This document shows positions 62,850 through 64,000 of a stretch of 64,000 nucleotides of DNA, in pieces (position 1 is the stretch's first letter; each line of letters starts with the position of its first letter). This DNA is from Ottelia alismoides (lineage: Eukaryota; Streptophyta; Magnoliopsida; Alismatales; Hydrocharitaceae). The notes beneath the pieces were generated by a model, which saw only the letters and a program-made list of their open reading frames with translations, was not told the origin of the DNA and did not search any database. The position numbers and the translations under genes are program-made. Where the stretch lies: assembly GCA_037367405.1 (NCBI GenBank), contig JAZKJV010007246.1:976501-1040500 (forward strand), read 5' to 3'.

Positions 62850-64000
62850 GCTCTTACGGGTGGAAAGCAGAAAACCAAAAAAATCCAAAAAGATGACCCT
62901 GAGATGGCTGAATTATGCAACAAATATATCAAGGTCACAATCCCCTTTGACAAGTACGTGGAGATGACCCCTGCATTCCAAAAATACCTTAAGGTGAGAT
63001 GCACACCTACTAGGGTTAGCAGGAAGACCAAAAGCCGTTTTGAGAAACACGTTTTATCAGTAGCCACGACTTGTGCAATAAAAAACTCGTTTCCCAGGAA
63101 ACGAAGAGATATGGGTGCACATTATGTAGTGAGTCATGTTGATGACATCACGTTTGCACGCACTCTCCTGGACAATGGTTCCTCGATCAATCTGATGCCT
63201 ACAGCCCTCTATGAGCGGCTTAATCTCGGACCTCTTAGGAAATCTAGAGCCCTCCTACAGTTTGCTGATAAATCAACCAAGAGGTCCCAAGGAGATTTGA
63301 GGAACATTGTGATCAAAGTCGAGGGACAAGAATACATGGTGGACTTCACTGTCCTGGATATGGAAACCCCTCGTAATTGGAGAGACTCCCAGATCATTTT
63401 AGGTAGGCCCTTCCTCAGAACAACAGGGGCCTTATTTGATTATAAGATCGGGAAGATTCAGTTCCAAACTCCAGGCAGAGATGAGGAACTTGAAATGAAG
63501 CAGACAAGATGGCAGAGACCGGATTCAGAATCCAGCACCGAGTACTCTTCTACCGGAACAGACTGCGAGTATGTAGCCTTAGTTGGGCCATGGAGACAGA
63601 ACCCAGCCGGCACCGATATGTCCATCTCCTCCGAAGATGATCCAGTGCATAAGTCAGTCTGCGAGATCCTCAAGAACGAGTATAGCTCTGAGCCTGCATC
63701 GCCCTACATCTTCGATGACATAGAGGCCCAGTTGGGCCTGTCAGTCCTTACATCTCTACGACAATCAGAAGATGAGGATGACGAGTCGGACGAGGCGTTT
63801 GTCGATTGTGTGGAGACCTTTGACGATCCGACTCCAGAGCCGAAATTGGTGGCAGCCATCACAGAGAACGATCCAACCACTTCCAACACTGAGCCAGATC
63901 ATATTGAGCCAGATTTCTTAGACGATCACACTATTCCGGAGCTCAAATCCTTACCCACAACTTTAAAGTATGCCTTCCTTGCGGGCCAAGACAAGAAATT
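62850..64000 (+). pseudogene. Element E pol start: protease and linker, runs off the end
   Basis: Open in frame 3 from 62850 to the last base. The protease is around 63111-63450: MGAHYVVSHVDDITFARTLL, the active site DNGSSINLMP (GAC-AAT-GGT at 63171-63179; D-N-G where many have D-S/T-G or D-L-G), the flap region VEGQEYMVDFTVLDM and IILGRPFL. An acidic linker follows (63600-63930) and then ELKSLPTTLKYAFL, the conserved lead-in to RT in Athila-like elements. RT must follow outside the window. It is classed as pseudogene because upstream stops separate it from gag. Confidence 0.88.

Larger units (their letters stand above)
55676..64000 (+). mobile_element. Gypsy element E, Athila-like, plus strand, runs off the window
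   Basis: 5' LTR 55676-59156, PBS 59160-59177, leader, gag and the start of pol to the window end. It is inserted in the LINE fragment; GAAAA (55671-55675) should be the target duplication. RT, integrase and 3' LTR are outside the window. Confidence 0.92.

Overview
This is nuclear DNA of a flowering plant, most likely a monocot. One multi-exon host gene lies at the left end and about 56 kb of nested retrotransposons follow it. The plant assignment rests on a plant-specific bHLH gene with GT-AG introns, Ty1/copia and Athila-like Ty3/gypsy elements primed by plant tRNAs, and an RTE-type LINE. The monocot guess rests on the GC-rich first exon and protein style, and is weak. I cannot name the species.

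Layout. (1) 1-2443: flank with a microsatellite, then a probable promoter and leader with small upstream ORFs. (2) 2444-7113, plus strand: a complete bHLH gene of the bHLH122/bHLH130 (FBH/AKS) type, six coding segments and about 356 codons, provided an 89-nt segment in the first exon is removed. (3) 7808-22909: gypsy element A, minus strand, long LTRs, protease but no RT or integrase; its 5' LTR carries a nearly complete RTE-type LINE (19279-22232). (4) 22910-25493: flank and an old LTR fragment. (5) From 25494: gypsy element C, minus strand, with decayed gag, protease, RT, RNase H and integrase (48361-53560). Its 3' LTR is split by copia element B (27372-44162, minus). B's gag is split by gypsy element D (30966-43496, plus, non-autonomous). 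C's 5' LTR (from 54453) is split by a LINE fragment (55341-55675), and that LINE is split by gypsy element E (55676 to the window end, plus) with gag and protease.

A, C, D and E share tRNA-Asp-type primer binding sites, LTRs of about 3.5 kb that begin with a TGATGAAT/ATTCATCA-type inverted repeat, and Athila-like proteins where proteins survive. A, C and D also share an unusual 3' region: five or six hairpins about 100 bp apart, whose 3' arm plus G-run (AAGTATAGGGGG) copies the polypurine tract beside the 3' LTR. The LTRs of A, D and E each contain a convincing predicted intron downstream of the promoter region; in D and E it is 304-306 nt. D lacks pol but shares leader motifs with E, so E-like elements could have mobilised it.

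Insertion order read from the nesting: C before B before D on one side; C before the LINE fragment before E on the other; A before its internal LINE. None of the retroelement polyproteins seen here is fully open. The only host gene I can support is the bHLH gene.
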